Shown here one piece after another: positions 23,380 to 34,079 of a stretch of DNA of 64,000 bases. Both the position numbers and the translations under genes were made by a program. The stretch is from Symbiodinium natans. Its lineage: Eukaryota; Sar; Dinophyceae; Suessiales; Symbiodiniaceae. Position 1 is the stretch's first letter, and the number at the start of each line of letters is the position of its first letter. The stretch is taken from the NCBI GenBank assembly GCA_905221605.1, contig CAJNDS010002687.1, positions 62,001-126,000 of the forward strand, in the 5' to 3' direction. The notes below the pieces were generated by a model. It was not told where the DNA came from. It saw nothing but the letters and a program-made list of their open reading frames with translations, and made no database searches.

Positions 23380-23795
23380 CCGGGTCCAAAGGTGGAGCTA
23401 TCAGATTCTTGATCAGCTCCAGTCGGATGCTGTCCTGCACATGGGACTGGCGGCTAGATGATGCCAGGAGTGCTGGTCGTGCTCGCGGCTCAAAGTTACC
23501 CTGGTGGAGAAAGAACGTGAAAGAGATCTTTCGACTCAAGAAGCTGACCCGGAAGTCCTCGACTCCTTTTTCTCCGAGAGGGGGCTCCCAGTTCAGGATG
23601 TTCGTGACCTGGGCTGCAAGGCAGGCACGGCCCGTGCAATCGTCTGCATGGCTGAGCTTCATGGCAAGCTCCGCAGCTGCGGCGAATGTCGATGCCTTCC
23701 AGGGGTAGTTTGTCTGCTGGAGCTGATCAGTGGCCTTTGGCCCCCTTGCCTCTTGGCACGTCTGCAACAGCCGGTACACTGCCTGCCCCACTCAC
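23380..23795 (-). CDS. Long exon of an unidentified gene (minus strand)
   Basis: The frame is open for 162 codons (23303-23791). Its first two thirds look coding (NYPWKASTFAAAAELAMKLS, then TNILNWEPPLGEKGVEDFRV), with clearly higher GC at third positions than the competing plus-strand frame at 23504-23803. A possible GT donor follows FFLHQ near 23500. No ATG start is evident: the frame begins at a GTG after GGTGGTGAG, so the true 5' end may be a splice junction. Function unknown. Confidence 0.6.
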
Positions 23796-23799
23796 CACC

Positions 23800-24226
23800 A
23801 TGAGCTACACATGAGCCCCCCCGCTTTAAAAATCGCGTATATACCCAAAAAACGATGAAGAACGTGTGACGATTCTTCGGGTTCCTCCACGCGACGTTCT
23901 CGCCCAGGCGGTGCCTCGGTGGAAAGAGTCAGGGCACTTCAACTCTCCAAACACCCCCCCAAACGTATGCAGAAACGTCCTTCCTTTCCACTCCTTCTAC
24001 TGTACTGTACTACATTTGCTACATTATCTACATTTTCCCACGTTCTACGACATTTTGCTTCCCACTACTAGCTTCTTTATTAGGTTCTCCTCCTCTCATA
24101 TTCCTCGGGCCACACCTCTGGGGGCCCGCGCTGCCATAAGCATCAGCACGACGCGCCGCCTGAGAATCGAGCTAACGAGCTCTGCTTCGCAGAGCAGAGG
24201 GGGGGGGAGGTTGGCGCGTAGAGGGA

Positions 24227-24257
<31 letters not shown>

Positions 24258-25200
24258 GCGAGAGCGAGAGAGCGAGAGAGCGAGAGAGCGAGAGAGCGAG
24301 AGAGAGAGGGAGAGAGGGAGACAAAAGGGATAACATGGGATGACTCTGTGGCGAGCATCGCTTAGGCCCATTCAGCTCATGCTTCAGCCCCGCACAGGCC
24401 GGCCGTGACCGCCGGGTCCGCCAGGTTACGCAGGGCGAAGACGGCGCTCCGGCGCTGGGCCTCCCGCCAGACTGCATTCGAGGGCAAAGACCACGAGTGA
24501 CTATGCGTGATTGCACTTCTGTTCATTGTGTTTTTTCATATGATTCACAATGACTCACATGTTTCCCGAATGATCCGAATGGTTGGCGACATGTTCTTTA
24601 GCTCGAGGGTCTGGAGCGTGCAGATAGGGCGCGATTCCCCGGCCCACGCGCAATCCTTATGAGTGTCGTCATTTTGGGACCCTCGGTCGTATCGCTTGTT
24701 CGAGGTCGCGGTCCCACGGGCATTATCGAAATTCGAAAACGCCCATGGCTGGCGCTGCTTGCAAGATCCTGTCCTGTTTGCCGATGTCGCAAGTCTTGCT
24801 GCACGACTTGCCGCACTTGTACTATTGCCGGCTGATGCTTTGACTGTTTGCCAACTTCCAAAACTCAACTATTGCTCCGTGTCTATTTTACGAACTGTTC
24901 TACGTTGAGCCCTTGTCCTGTGGCATAAGGGCCCTTTGCTGTCTTTTCCGCCGCGCACGCAGCACATCCAGACCGGAGCGCAGAGTTCCTGTGAAAGCCA
25001 TTGGAATCTGCGGCACTCGACGTTTAGATCACACCGTCCAAACTTTCTGCTCTTCTGTCCTTGTGTCGTGTTCTCTTGTCCGGTTCACGTGTCGTGACCG
25101 CATGTCTGTCGCTTCTCTGTCGCATCTTCATGTCTTGATGTCGTGTCCTCACGTCATGACTTGTTGCCGCCTTTCTGTTGTGTTGTTGTGTTTCCTCGAC
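23800..25200. other. Unassigned interval with GA tract
   Basis: I see no exon I trust in this interval. It contains the GA microsatellite, a run of similar words (CTACATTTGCTACATTATCTA) near 24010-24040, and a poly-G/GA transition near 24200. Frames on both strands near 24660-24900 have mixed quality. It could be the spacer between two minus-strand transcription units. Confidence 0.4.
24216..24322. repeat. (GA)n / (GAGAGC)n microsatellite
   Basis: GAGAG tract passing through (GAGAGC)n and back. Plus-strand frames read as Arg/Glu polymers and minus-strand frames as Ser/Leu polymers. Confidence 0.92.
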
Positions 25201-25207
25201 TTCAACA

Positions 25208-25598
25208 AGCCTTGCAAGACGAGCACTTGGGTTCGCATTGTCTGGTGGCCTCGGAGCCGCCGGACAGCAGCTCACAGAGCACCTCCACGCCCTGCCTCTG
25301 GGCCACCACCTTCAGCGTGGTGTGTAGGGCCAGTGTAGGGCAAGGGCAAATGCCCTGAAACGGTACCCTGGTACAGTGAGTGGTGCAATGTCATGTGACT
25401 CACCTGGCGGGTGTCGAAGCTGGCGCGAACCGCCACTGGCATGCTCAACGGATTCGGAAGGAGGTCGATGCCGCTTCGCCCCAGCTCCTCAGCTTCCGCA
25501 GACCGCAGGCTAGCACTAACGCAGGAAAGGCTGCTGCCCCCCAAGACTCCAGCGGATTCATCGAACTCTTCGTGTGTGCTTTTCCAGGCCATCAGCTC
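25208..25598 (-). CDS. Two exons with a placed GT-AG intron; possible ankyrin-like repeat
   Basis: Exon 1 is 25404-25598 (195 nt, 65 codons). It runs from acceptor GGCAG followed by G to a CAG-GTGAGT donor at 25403 and contains STHEEFDESAGVLGGSS. Exon 2 starts at 25354 after TTTCAG and continues to about 25208 with TLALHTTLKVVAQRQGVEVL then CELLSGGSEA. The spacing of ALH, the turn and VLCELLSGG loosely resembles one ankyrin repeat, but several consensus residues are missing, so this is only a suggestion. The intron would be 49 bp. Confidence 0.62.
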
Positions 25599-25903
25599 CT
25601 GCCGCGGTTGCTTAGCGTCGCAGAACTATGATATGGCACCGCCACTACTTCAGCATTTACTCCCGAGCAGTTGCCTCACGGCGTTTGTTGAAGAGCGCTT
25701 CATTCGGCTCAAGGGACTTAAAGCCGAAGATGTTGACGCCTCAGAACACTGAAAGACTTAAAGAGTTCAAAGTTCGGCGCAAGACTGAAGTGAGGAGCTC
25801 GCAGTAGATCCATGCGTGTGGTATTTCCCTGGCGCGTTCGATCGATCTCTCAAGCGATCAAGCCAGTGCAAAGACATCGTTGGCTAAGCTGCTGCAAGCC
25901 CTT

Positions 25904-26930
25904 TTAGATCACCATAGGCACACAGGTACATGACATCAGCACAGGCCGGTTTGGCGCTCTGTCGAACTCCCAGCCCGGGCAGCCGATGCAAAGGTCAGCA
26001 GTCCCGTAGGAACACATCAGCCTGGCGAAGAGGCAAAACGCCCTCCAGCCGTTCTCCTGCTGACTCGGGCGCCGAACTCTAAGTTCCGGGCTGGATTTCA
26101 TTGGGTATTTCTTCTGCCCATGTCAGCTCACCTGGTCTACCATAACAATGGCCTTCCTGGCCAGTACTTGGCCGGGCTCACTTCGTACGGAGCCGAGTGA
26201 TCGAGGCCACCGCCATTGACCGCAAGGCTCAGGACGAAGTGGTCCAAGCAAACACACAAATGGGTCCACTTGAAGCCTGAGCATGATGGCTCCCAGAAGC
26301 AGCTGAAGCTCAGAACACCACATGAACCGCATGGACTCACGAGTGTAGGATCAAGACATTCCATGGGTCTGGTCTTGATCACAAACTGATGTGGTGCCGC
26401 GTTGTGCGTGAACCTTCATGATGTTGGTCGGGAGGATTCAGTTGCTAGACTTGCAGAACCGGCTATCCGGGCCTCAAGACGATCGGGTGAAGACCTGGGC
26501 AAGTCCAGTGCACATCGAGAAACGAACTGAAGCTAACTCAGCAGCGTGGCCTGCTCGGTTGCCCAATGTCCTGCCAACAGTATGGCTGTGTTCGGCTCTG
26601 ATACCATTACCCTTGATGCCACTGGAAGTCTCCGAGATTCCGGCTCCGAAGATGAGATACCCACAGCCATCTGGATGTCGCTTGCCTCCACTTGTCATGC
26701 TTTGGGAGTCTCAGATGTCTGAAGTCTGAAGTCTGGGTGCAGTGCCGTGAAACCCTTGTAGACCATCCAAGCAACCTGATGTTTCGAAGGAAGGCACCCC
26801 TGGATCCAACTGCTTGAAGTAAGCAGCCCACCTTTCCTGGACTGTTGAACTCCTCGTTCAGGTAGGTGTGAAAGCTGATACCTAAGGAGATTTCTCAAGG
26901 GGGAACTCCCAGCACATCCCAGCAGCAAAG
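25904..26930 (-). CDS. Exon series of an unidentified gene (minus strand)
   Basis: Blocks in order are SKHQVAWMVYKGFTALHPDF (about 26710-26780), a stretch near 26840-26885 reading FHTYLNEEFNSPGK followed by a GTGGGC donor, GCGYLIFGAGISETSSGIKG and its continuation (about 26480-26680), a block ending ARKAIVMVDQ at a GTGAGC donor near 26126 (open back to about 26332), and NGWRAFCLFARLMCSYGTAD (about 25970-26055). Two of the donors are canonical GT. No family recognised. Confidence 0.6.
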
Positions 26931-27289
26931 CAAGGTGCTGCGGTGCTTTCAGGCGGCTCCAAGAGGTACTGCCGCGCGCAAACTCACACTCAGTGAAGAG
27001 AACCTCCGAGTCGGGCCTGGCAAACTCTTCACAAATTCACCCAGAGTTTCAGCTTACAGGGATTCCATGCCCGTCAAGCCTGAGGAGCAGAAGTTCGTTC
27101 GGCAACGTCCATGTGGCCTGAGTTGAAGCATCGGCATTGCCAGAACAGACAGATGCTAGGATGTATGGCAGGCATTTGCAGACTGGACACAGGAGTGCAC
27201 GAAAAGTTCGTCAGGGTCTTGATGATGTAAGCGCTGTCATGGCAGGTGACCTCTACATCTCAGCAGCTGTCTGCACGAGCGACTGAAAC

Positions 27290-28216
27290 GTACTGCGGCG
27301 TCGGCCTCATGCGGATCCACCACGGATCCAGGCGCAAACCCGACGCCGATGCTATTTGCAGACTCCTTCCAGATGTGCCTCATGACTATCATGACTGTAC
27401 GTGGCACCACTACCATGCCGTGGATGATGCTACAAAGTCCTCCGAAGCCAAATCAACAATCTTCTCGACGGCCTTGCTTGATGGCAAGGAGAAGGGCGGA
27501 TGTGCTAATTGACAATGCACAGAGCACAACGTGCCTGTTGGTAGTGCACGAAGTTGCTGCGACCCTGCTCAGAAAGTGACAGCCTCACGAGCAACTGGAA
27601 ACTTTTTGGCACATGCATGAGAGCAGGATAGTCAGCAGGATTGTACGATGTGGGTAGGTCTGCAGCCCGTAGTAGAACCTGGAAGCCGCCACATGTTCGT
27701 CAGTCCTGGCAAGCGCAACAACTGCTGCAAGGCCTCTTCTGCATCTGTGCGCTGCCGCCGGACAAGTACGAAGGCAAAGAGCCTATGAGAACGTATAGGA
27801 ACGCACAAGGACATGCAAACTGACAAGAGAGAGAAAAGGGAAGGACGACTCTTTTGATGTCCGAGGGTCATGGCAGTGCGCTTCGTGGGATCCCGGAGCT
27901 CCGCGACAGAGGGTCGAGTCAGGAGCACCTCTCTCGGGCCCCACGCTCCGTGAGATGGGCTTCACTTTCCCACTATTGGTGACCTGTACCTAGGTTGTAT
28001 CTGTGTGGCCTTGTACATGAGGGTGAAGATCTCGGCCTCCGAGGTGATGGCTGCGTGGGGCTCATCCTCCAAAGTGTGCGCAGGTGGCCCAACTCGTGAA
28101 GATGCACTCAGCTGGGCCTCGCCCAGGTGTGCGAGGTAGGAAAGCAACACCAGCACGGCACTGTCGATCTCCTCTTGTGTCGCCTGCAGCGAACAAGAGA
28201 CAGTGTCAGCGGTCAC
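27290..28216 (-). CDS. Exon series of an unidentified gene (minus strand)
   Basis: The strongest block follows a CTGCAG acceptor near 28185 and reads TQEEIDSAVLVLLSYLAHLG and on to about 27962. It is followed by VLLTRPSVAELRDPTKRT (about 27860-27925), DAEEALQQLLRLPGLTNMW (about 27690-27755), KAVEKIVDLASEDFVASS (about 27425-27485), and SIGVGFAPGSVVDPHEADAA (about 27285-27345). All are minus strand with AG-G acceptors. I do not recognise the protein. Confidence 0.66.
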
Positions 28217-28369
28217 TGGTTACTTACTCATTTGAAAACTCACTTGCCTCTGTGGATTATGAGATATCACGATACTGCTTGGCCGGCACTGCATCGTCAC
28301 GGCGCGCACCTTGTCAGCTCCCGCAAGGCCACCGTCCAGCGTCCTCACAGCACATCTCTTGAAATGACG

Positions 28370-28670
28370 CTGCCGAGATCTCGTCTGCAAGAGCTGGGGA
28401 AGCTACTTGGAGTGCAGTTTGACGACTTGGTGTACGAGGAGTTGCTGATCCATGACCTAGGCGAATCTCGCAGAAAGCGAATCTTGTGGAGCTTCCAACA
28501 CAGAAACTTTTGGCATCCCAAGCATTGGGCCAACTGACGCTTCTCCTTTACCTCTTCCAGCGTTGTGGCTTCAAAGCATGGGAGGACCTGAGTGCATGGT
28601 TCAAATCGGGCGCAGCCAATCTCTTCAAAAATCTGTCACTACCCAGCAAGGGCCACACGTGCAAGCGATA
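28370..28670 (+). CDS. Possible plus-strand exons at a strand switch
   Basis: The plus strand reads LPRSRLQELGKLLGVQFDDL then VYEELLIHDLGESRRK within 28365-28480. In another frame it reads CGFKAWEDLSAWFKSGAANL within 28560-28625, after a CCTCTTCCAG acceptor. Both have regular amphipathic composition. The minus-strand alternatives are poorer but not excluded. If real, this is a gene opposed to its left neighbours, bounded on the right by the large repeat block. Confidence 0.4.
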
Positions 28671-28721
28671 GCCCAGGTTCTCATCAGTGATTGCCTGCAC
28701 TGCACAGGCATTCGGCATTGC

Positions 28722-28766
28722 CTATATACATATGTATATATATATATACATACATATGTATGTGTG
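28722..28766. repeat. TA/CATATG microsatellite
   Basis: CATATGTATATATATATATACATACATATGTATG region, largely self-complementary, opening a 2.5-kb repeat block. Confidence 0.85.
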
Positions 28767-28903
28767 TTTTTATTATGTATAGACTCTGTATAGACATATA
28801 TCCGCCGACCCCAGCCGAGGGCGGCGTCAGTGAAGACCCACTGCTTTTTATACTACCTTCCAGACCTCCATGCTGGCTGCCATCCATGGCTACACGCCCT
28901 CTC

Positions 28904-28904
<1 letters not shown>

Positions 28905-28939
<35 letters not shown>

Positions 28940-30560
28940 CCCCGCTATGCCTCTAGACCCGATCAAATGACTTTGGGCCCCAGCGCACGCCCGCCCGCTC
29001 GGCGCGCTCTGGTTGCTCCGCCCTTCCCGCGCTCCACCCGCCCTCCATGGCCCTCGACCCCCATGGCCCCCATGGACCCATGCCTCCATGGCCCCATGGC
29101 TCCTGGCGCCATGGCCCCCAATGTCTCCATGCTTCGACGCCCAAAAAAAGGTTTGTGGCTCCTGGCCCCATGGCCCCATGGTCCCCTGGCTCTATGCCTC
29201 TAGACCCAATCAAATGACTTTAAAGGGCCCCAGTGCATGCCCGCCCGCTCCGCCCGCTCCGCTTGCTCCGCCCTTCCCCCACTCCACCCGCCCTCCCTCG
29301 ACCCCCATGGACCCATGGCTCCTGGTTCCGTGGCCCCCAATGGCTCCATGACCCCATCCCCTTCTCCACCCCACCCAGTTCGTGGCTCCCATGGTCCCCT
29401 GGCCCTATGCCTCTAGACCCGATCAAATGACTTTAAAGGGCCCCAGCGCATGCCCGCCCGCTCCGCCCCCACTTGCTCCGCCCTTCCCCCGCTCCACAAG
29501 CCCTCCATGGCCCTCGACCCCCATCCGCCAACCCCCTAAAGGGCCCCTCCCAATCCCCTCCCCGCCCCCCATGGACCCATGCCTCCTAACTCCATGGCCC
29601 CCAATGGCTCCATGGCCCCATCTTCTCGACCTGGCGCCAGGCAGACCCGATCAAATGACTTTAAAGGGCGAAAGCGCATGCCAGCCCGCTCCTCCCGCTC
29701 CGCTTGCTCCGCCCTTCCCCCACTCCACCCGCCCTCCATGGCCCTCGACCCCCATGGCCCCCATGGACCCATGCCTCCATGGCCCCATGGCTCCTGCCGC
29801 CAACCTAGTTTGTAATGGCTTTAAATGACTTTAAAGGGCCCCAGTGCTTCCCCCCTCCACGGCCCTCGACCCCCATGGCCCCCCATGGCTCCTGGCTCCA
29901 TGGCCCCCAAATGGCTTCATGCCCCATCCTTGGCCCCATGGCCCCATAGTCCGGGGCCCTATGCTTCCAGACCCGATCAGATGACTGGGCATCTCCTCCA
30001 GCCCCCATGGACCCATGGCGGCTCCTGGCTCCATGGCCCCCAATGGCTCCATGGCCCCATCTTCTCGACCACCAAACCCCCCTAGTTCGTGGCTCCTGGC
30101 CCCATGGCCCTATGCCGCGAGACCCGCTCCGCCCACTCCGCTTGCTCCGCCCTTCCCGCTCCACGGTCATGCCTCTAGACCCGATCAAATGACTTTAAAG
30201 GCCCCAGTGCATGCCTCCCCGCTCAGCCCGCTCCGCTTGCTCCGCCCTTCCCCCACTCCACCCGCCCTCCATGGCCCTCGACCCCCATGGCTCCATGGCC
30301 CCCAATGGCTCCATGACCCCATCCTTGGCCCCTTCTCCACCTTGCTTAGTTCATGGCTCCTGGCCCCATGGCCCCATGGTCCCCTGGCCCTATGCCTCTA
30401 GGCCTCCCCCACTCCACCCGCCCTCCATGTGGCTCCCATGGACCCATGCCTCCATGGCCCCATGGCTCCTGGCGCTTGACCCCCGTGAACCCATGGCTCC
30501 TGGCCCCATGGTCGCATAGCTCTTTCAGCTGACTTTAAAGGGTCCCAGTGCATGCCCCCC
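28905..30560. repeat. Degenerate CCATGG-rich array with a conserved core, about eight copies
   Basis: The block opens with 33 consecutive C (28905-28937). A core related to ATCAAATGACTTTAAAGGG followed by CCCCAGTGCATGCCC recurs near 28960, 29207, 29418, 29646, 29822, 29972, 30178 and 30530, at irregular spacing of 150-350 bp. Between cores lie many CCATGGCCCC and CCATGGCTCCTGG words, a palindrome-rich texture. The open frames (Pro/Trp/Met-rich on plus, Gly/Trp-rich on minus) exist only because stop codons are rare in this composition. Confidence 0.9.
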
Positions 30561-30672
30561 CCACTCCTAGCTTCACACGCATACTACACCCTGGAGACTG
30601 ACTAAACTTTACCTACGGTCTAGCCCGAAATTCTAAAGCCGAAGCCCTACACCCTATAGCCAAACTGCACCT

Positions 30673-30674
<2 letters not shown>

Positions 30675-30721
<47 letters not shown>

Positions 30722-31004
30722 TATATATAGATATATAGATATATAGATATATAGATATATAGATATATAGATATATAGATATATAGATATATAGATATAT
30801 AGATATATAGATATATAGATATATAGATATACATATACATATACACACGCACACATACATATATATATATATATATACATATGCATATGTATATATATAT
30901 ATATATATATACATACATATATTCACGTATAATGGATACATTATGTGTATAGAGTACACATATAGATGTATATATGTATCCATATACATACAGATGTGTA
31001 TACA

Positions 31005-31043
<39 letters not shown>

Positions 31044-31110
31044 GTATACGTATATAGACCTATATATACATAATACATGTACATACTATATATATATATA
31101 TATACACCTG
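30675..31110. repeat. TA and ATAG satellite block
   Basis: (TA)n passes into a regular 8-mer array (ATAGATAT, about 13 copies, about 30719-30828). More (TA)n with CATATG and ATACGTATACGT palindromes follow. Tyr/Ile/Ser polymers in the frames are artefacts. Confidence 0.93.
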
Positions 31111-31169
31111 AAAACAGTTTCAATACACAATATGCATACAGTTACATTGCAGCTCGCGCCCGTCGTGGC

Positions 31170-31187
31170 TTGGGGCGCAAGCCCCAA
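31170..31187 (+). other. Perfect 7-bp hairpin with GCAA tetraloop
   Basis: TTGGGGC, GCAA, GCCCCAA forms a perfect stem-loop. In RNA the loop would be a GNRA tetraloop. It sits in a 130-bp GC-rich island inside AT satellites. Function unknown and chance occurrence possible. Confidence 0.5.
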
Positions 31188-31227
31188 CTTCAATCTGGGG
31201 TCGGCGGCACTGGCGGTAGCCATTAAT

Positions 31228-31245
31228 ATATATATATATAATAAT

Positions 31246-31280
<35 letters not shown>

Positions 31281-31342
31281 TGCATTATATTTATACTTAT
31301 TTTTCTTGATTTACATACTACATACATATATATATATATATA
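31228..31342. repeat. (TA)n and (TTTA)n microsatellites
   Basis: TA tract, then (ATTT)n of about 40 bp, then a second TA tract ending at the 3' side of a minus-strand exon. Confidence 0.9.
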
Positions 31343-31344
31343 CA

Positions 31345-31500
31345 TCGCAGCTGAGGCTGCCTCGGTGGTCTTCTGCAGGGCTTCCCTCAACGTCGTCACA
31401 TGTTGTTGTGTGTACAGCATCATGAAGTGCAAAACTACAATCTTCGGTATGAGCACACTAGCCGTTTCTGAACGCTCCGGACAAAGCGTGTGGAAACACA
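31345..31500 (-). CDS. Exon of an unidentified gene (minus strand)
   Basis: The block reads SVLIPKIVVLHFMMLYTQQH then VTTLREALQKTTE. A GAG-GCAGCC donor near 31365 would end the exon before the TA microsatellite, which would then lie at the start of the intron. Hydrophobic N-terminal half and polar helix after it. No family recognised. Confidence 0.55.
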
Positions 31501-31691
31501 CTCAAAACAGAGTCCACTTAGAAGCTGAAGCCTAGTGTCAGTACTCTACTCGCTGGTTAGTCCTGTCGTAGCACGTCGAAGCTCAAAGACGAAGCTGAGG
31601 GTGCGACATCCCCCCACTACCCAACTGCGTTGCCTTGAGTCGCCAAGATGATCCAAGATGCGTCATGACAGTTTCACGGCTTCAGCGCGCT

Positions 31692-32000
31692 CATTGCGAC
31701 CCGTCTGCATCCTTGTCAGCTGACACTTTGTCCATGTCGTAGACAAACCTTGCTGTGTCTTTGCTACGTTGGATAGCTGCCGGACAGCGAAGACTTGTCA
31801 AAACCCATTTCGGGCTCGTGCTGCCACTCGAAGCAGTCTCCGGACAGTTCAAGCAGGGTAGGCGTGGATGCGCCAGCCTGGCATTTTGTTCAGCCAAACA
31901 GCATGACTATGCAGCGTCTGGCGTGCGGCAACATCAGCAACATGGCGGAAGCCTTCATTTGCATGCTCTTGTTGAACAAGGCCGCAAGCTCGCCTACATC
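31692..32000 (-). CDS. Two exons, one possibly terminal (minus strand)
   Basis: ELAALFNKSMQMKASAMLL with continuation occupies about 31895-31990 after a TAG-GC junction. AIQRSKDTARFVYDMDKVSA then DKDADGSQ runs to a TGA at 31692. The stop directly after a polar tail could be a true C-terminus. Composition is soluble and helical. Not identified. Confidence 0.58.
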
Positions 32001-32289
32001 TCAATCTCTGAGAACAAGGTACTTAAAAAGGTGCTTAAAAGCACGTTGAAGCCAGGGAGGCAAGGCATGGCAAGGCATGGCGACGCCTTCCACAAAGAGC
32101 TTCACGGCGCCCCGTCCAATCGGTATGGGATCCAGCTCCACCTTTTGTTGGCAAGAGGGTTTTACGTAAAAACAAGTAGTTGAAAAAACGTCGCCCTCTG
32201 CAACAGAATTTTCTTGCGGCGTGGATTGACCAGGAAGGAATCCATCTGTCGATTCGAAGTCTCACCATTACCCTGCTGCCCGGGACCAC

Positions 32290-33180
32290 TATTCAAATAC
32301 TCGGCTCTGCGATTCATGAGGCGTCAGATCACTGTCTGTTGGCCCCAACGGCCCGCAAAAAGAATGATGTTGCAAACTCGCACTAGAATATACGAGAATC
32401 ATCTTTGCAACGAGTTGGAGCTGACAGTACTTGTCTGAGAAAGGGGCACTCAAAGTGGTGGCCATGGGAATGTGGCATCGAAACACCCTTGCCGTAGGGT
32501 GGCGCCTCTCTGTTCCATGCTCGAGGCTGGCACTGGGTGATGTGGAACGACACAGAATGCCAAGGACCATGCATGAGCTCTGACGAGGTGTGCTGGGACT
32601 CCACAAAGCCTTGCAGCTGCAGGGACACGCAGCCACCAAGTGTCAAGCAGTCGGCAGTCGTCGCTGACTTGACATCCAAGGCACGCGTCGGGCAGTCTTC
32701 AAAGGCGACCATTCTGATCCTGGAATACGCACATCAGCACATGCTGTGGGAAAATTTGGCAAGGAAGGAGAGCGAAAGAAACAAAGAGGAAGGCCCTTCT
32801 GAGATCTCTGAGGTGGCGGCAACGTCCGCAGAATGTTGCGAACCAATGCCGGATCTTGAACCGTGTCCAGGCCCGTGGGACCGCCTTGCAGGCTCATGGC
32901 CAGGGCCTGCCAAAGGGCCCACGCTTTGCATTATTCTTGTGGGTACCTCATGGTACCTCCATACAGGAGAAGGACAGGAGTACTGCTTCAACAGCTCAGT
33001 TTAAGCAGGAATGAACCCTTGGCCGGCACTCCTCCGAGAATTTGGACATGTTCGATCGCACCTTGTGTCAGCCAGCCACAAACCGCGCCACACGTGATGG
33101 AGTTGTGCATGGCAGGGCGCAATGTTGACGGCACCGGACAATGCCGTGATGATGACCTGGAGCTGGTCTAATGGACTTCA
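32290..33180 (-). CDS. Exon series of an unidentified gene (minus strand)
   Basis: Blocks are VIITALSGAVNIAPCHAQLH (about 33095-33160), SLQGGPTGLDTVQDPALVRN then ILRTLPPP (about 32820-32900), VAFEDCPTRALDVKSATTAD and its long continuation (about 32440-32712), and QLQLVAKMILVYSSASLQHH (about 32345-32425). The 32.4-32.7 kb block is among the longest uninterrupted coding stretches here. Family not recognised. Confidence 0.62.
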
Positions 33181-33507
33181 CAGGGGGCATCAGAGGTGAA
33201 GTCAAGGGCCAAAGGGGGCTCTCGTGGCTTCTCATGGGCTCTCATGACTTTGCCTGCTTGTCTTCTGTACCCGGGACGGCTGCTGCGGCGGCCTTGCAGC
33301 TCCCCGCAACTTCTCACTATTCAACTGCACTGGGAAGAACATGTGGTGCATGTGGTGCATCAAGCCTGCTTTGCATCCTGGCCTGGTGCAACAGGTGGCA
33401 ATGGACTAATCAGGAATAAGGACGGAAAGTCGTAACAGCAAACGTGCCTTCATCAGGACTTTTGACGGCCAACCCCTGGCAGCTAAGCCGGGGAGACTCA
33501 GAAGATG

Positions 33508-33605
33508 GATCGGTTTGCCTGGCTGACCCTTGCCTCTTTGACGGCCGCTAGCTTGTCCATAGTCTGCGAGAGCGTTTCCATGAGGTCTGGGGCATCTTTT
33601 GCCGA
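33508..33605 (-). CDS. Probable terminal exon (minus strand)
   Basis: DLMETLSQTMDKLAAVKEAR then VSQANRSIF ends at a TGA near 33508. The heptad-like spacing of L, M and V suggests a short coiled coil at a C-terminus. Acceptor candidates are GCAAAAG or CCCCAG just upstream. Confidence 0.6.
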
Positions 33606-33849
33606 AAGGAGGCTGCCTCACTACAAATACATCCCCCCTCTGCGAATCTACGCAACACCCCTACACTCGGGGCTTTGCGGATGCGATAAGACATGCCTGA
33701 ACCATGAGGCTAAGGGGTCGGCTCCTGAGCCGCATCGTTCGGAAAAGTGCCAGGGCCGCTGCCCGCCTTCAAAAACAAGACAAACTGCCAGGACAGGAAA
33801 CTCTTAAATCACAGCCCAACACGCAGCCCAACACGCAGCCCAACACGGG

Positions 33850-34010
33850 ACCGAGACTTCCCAAACCTCGTTGACCAGGTTGCCAGGCGCTGGCTGGTTT
33901 TTGTGATCCTCGCGGACACCTCATTCCCAGCTCCATAGATTCCAGCCCGACCACAACACACACAGATGTACTTTGGTAGAGAGTATCCCAAGGATGCGGA
34001 GACATGTCGC
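33850..34010 (-). CDS. Exon of an unidentified gene (minus strand)
   Basis: The block reads AGIYGAGNEVSARITKTSQR then LATWSTRFGKS. It is followed on the minus strand by three copies of GTTGGGCTGCGT, a short 12-bp repeat that probably belongs to the following intron. No family recognised. Confidence 0.5.
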
Positions 34011-34079
34011 CCTCCTGAACCTAGCATGTGTAGGGCATGACTTTTCGTTTCACGCGTACACTTCGTTCCTTGTAAACTC

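Noticed and set aside
24663-24790. Cys-rich stretch (CPVCRCRKSCCTTCRTC) like a zinc finger on the plus strand
   Set aside because: Spacing fits no RING or other finger consensus, and the frame has no splice context.
25700-25725. CATTCGGCTCAAGG, similar to the 3' end of the dinoflagellate spliced leader (CATTTTGGCTCAAG)
   Set aside because: Only the last eight bases match exactly, the upstream half of the leader is absent, and no gene starts just downstream on the plus strand.
28853-30519. Many Pro/Trp- and Gly/Trp-rich ORFs
   Set aside because: They arise from the CCATGG-rich repeat array, where stop codons are rare. Frames shift between copies of the same unit.
30613-31123. Tyr/Ile/Ser-rich ORFs resembling membrane proteins
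   Set aside because: Pure (TA)n and (ATAG)n satellite translated in frame.
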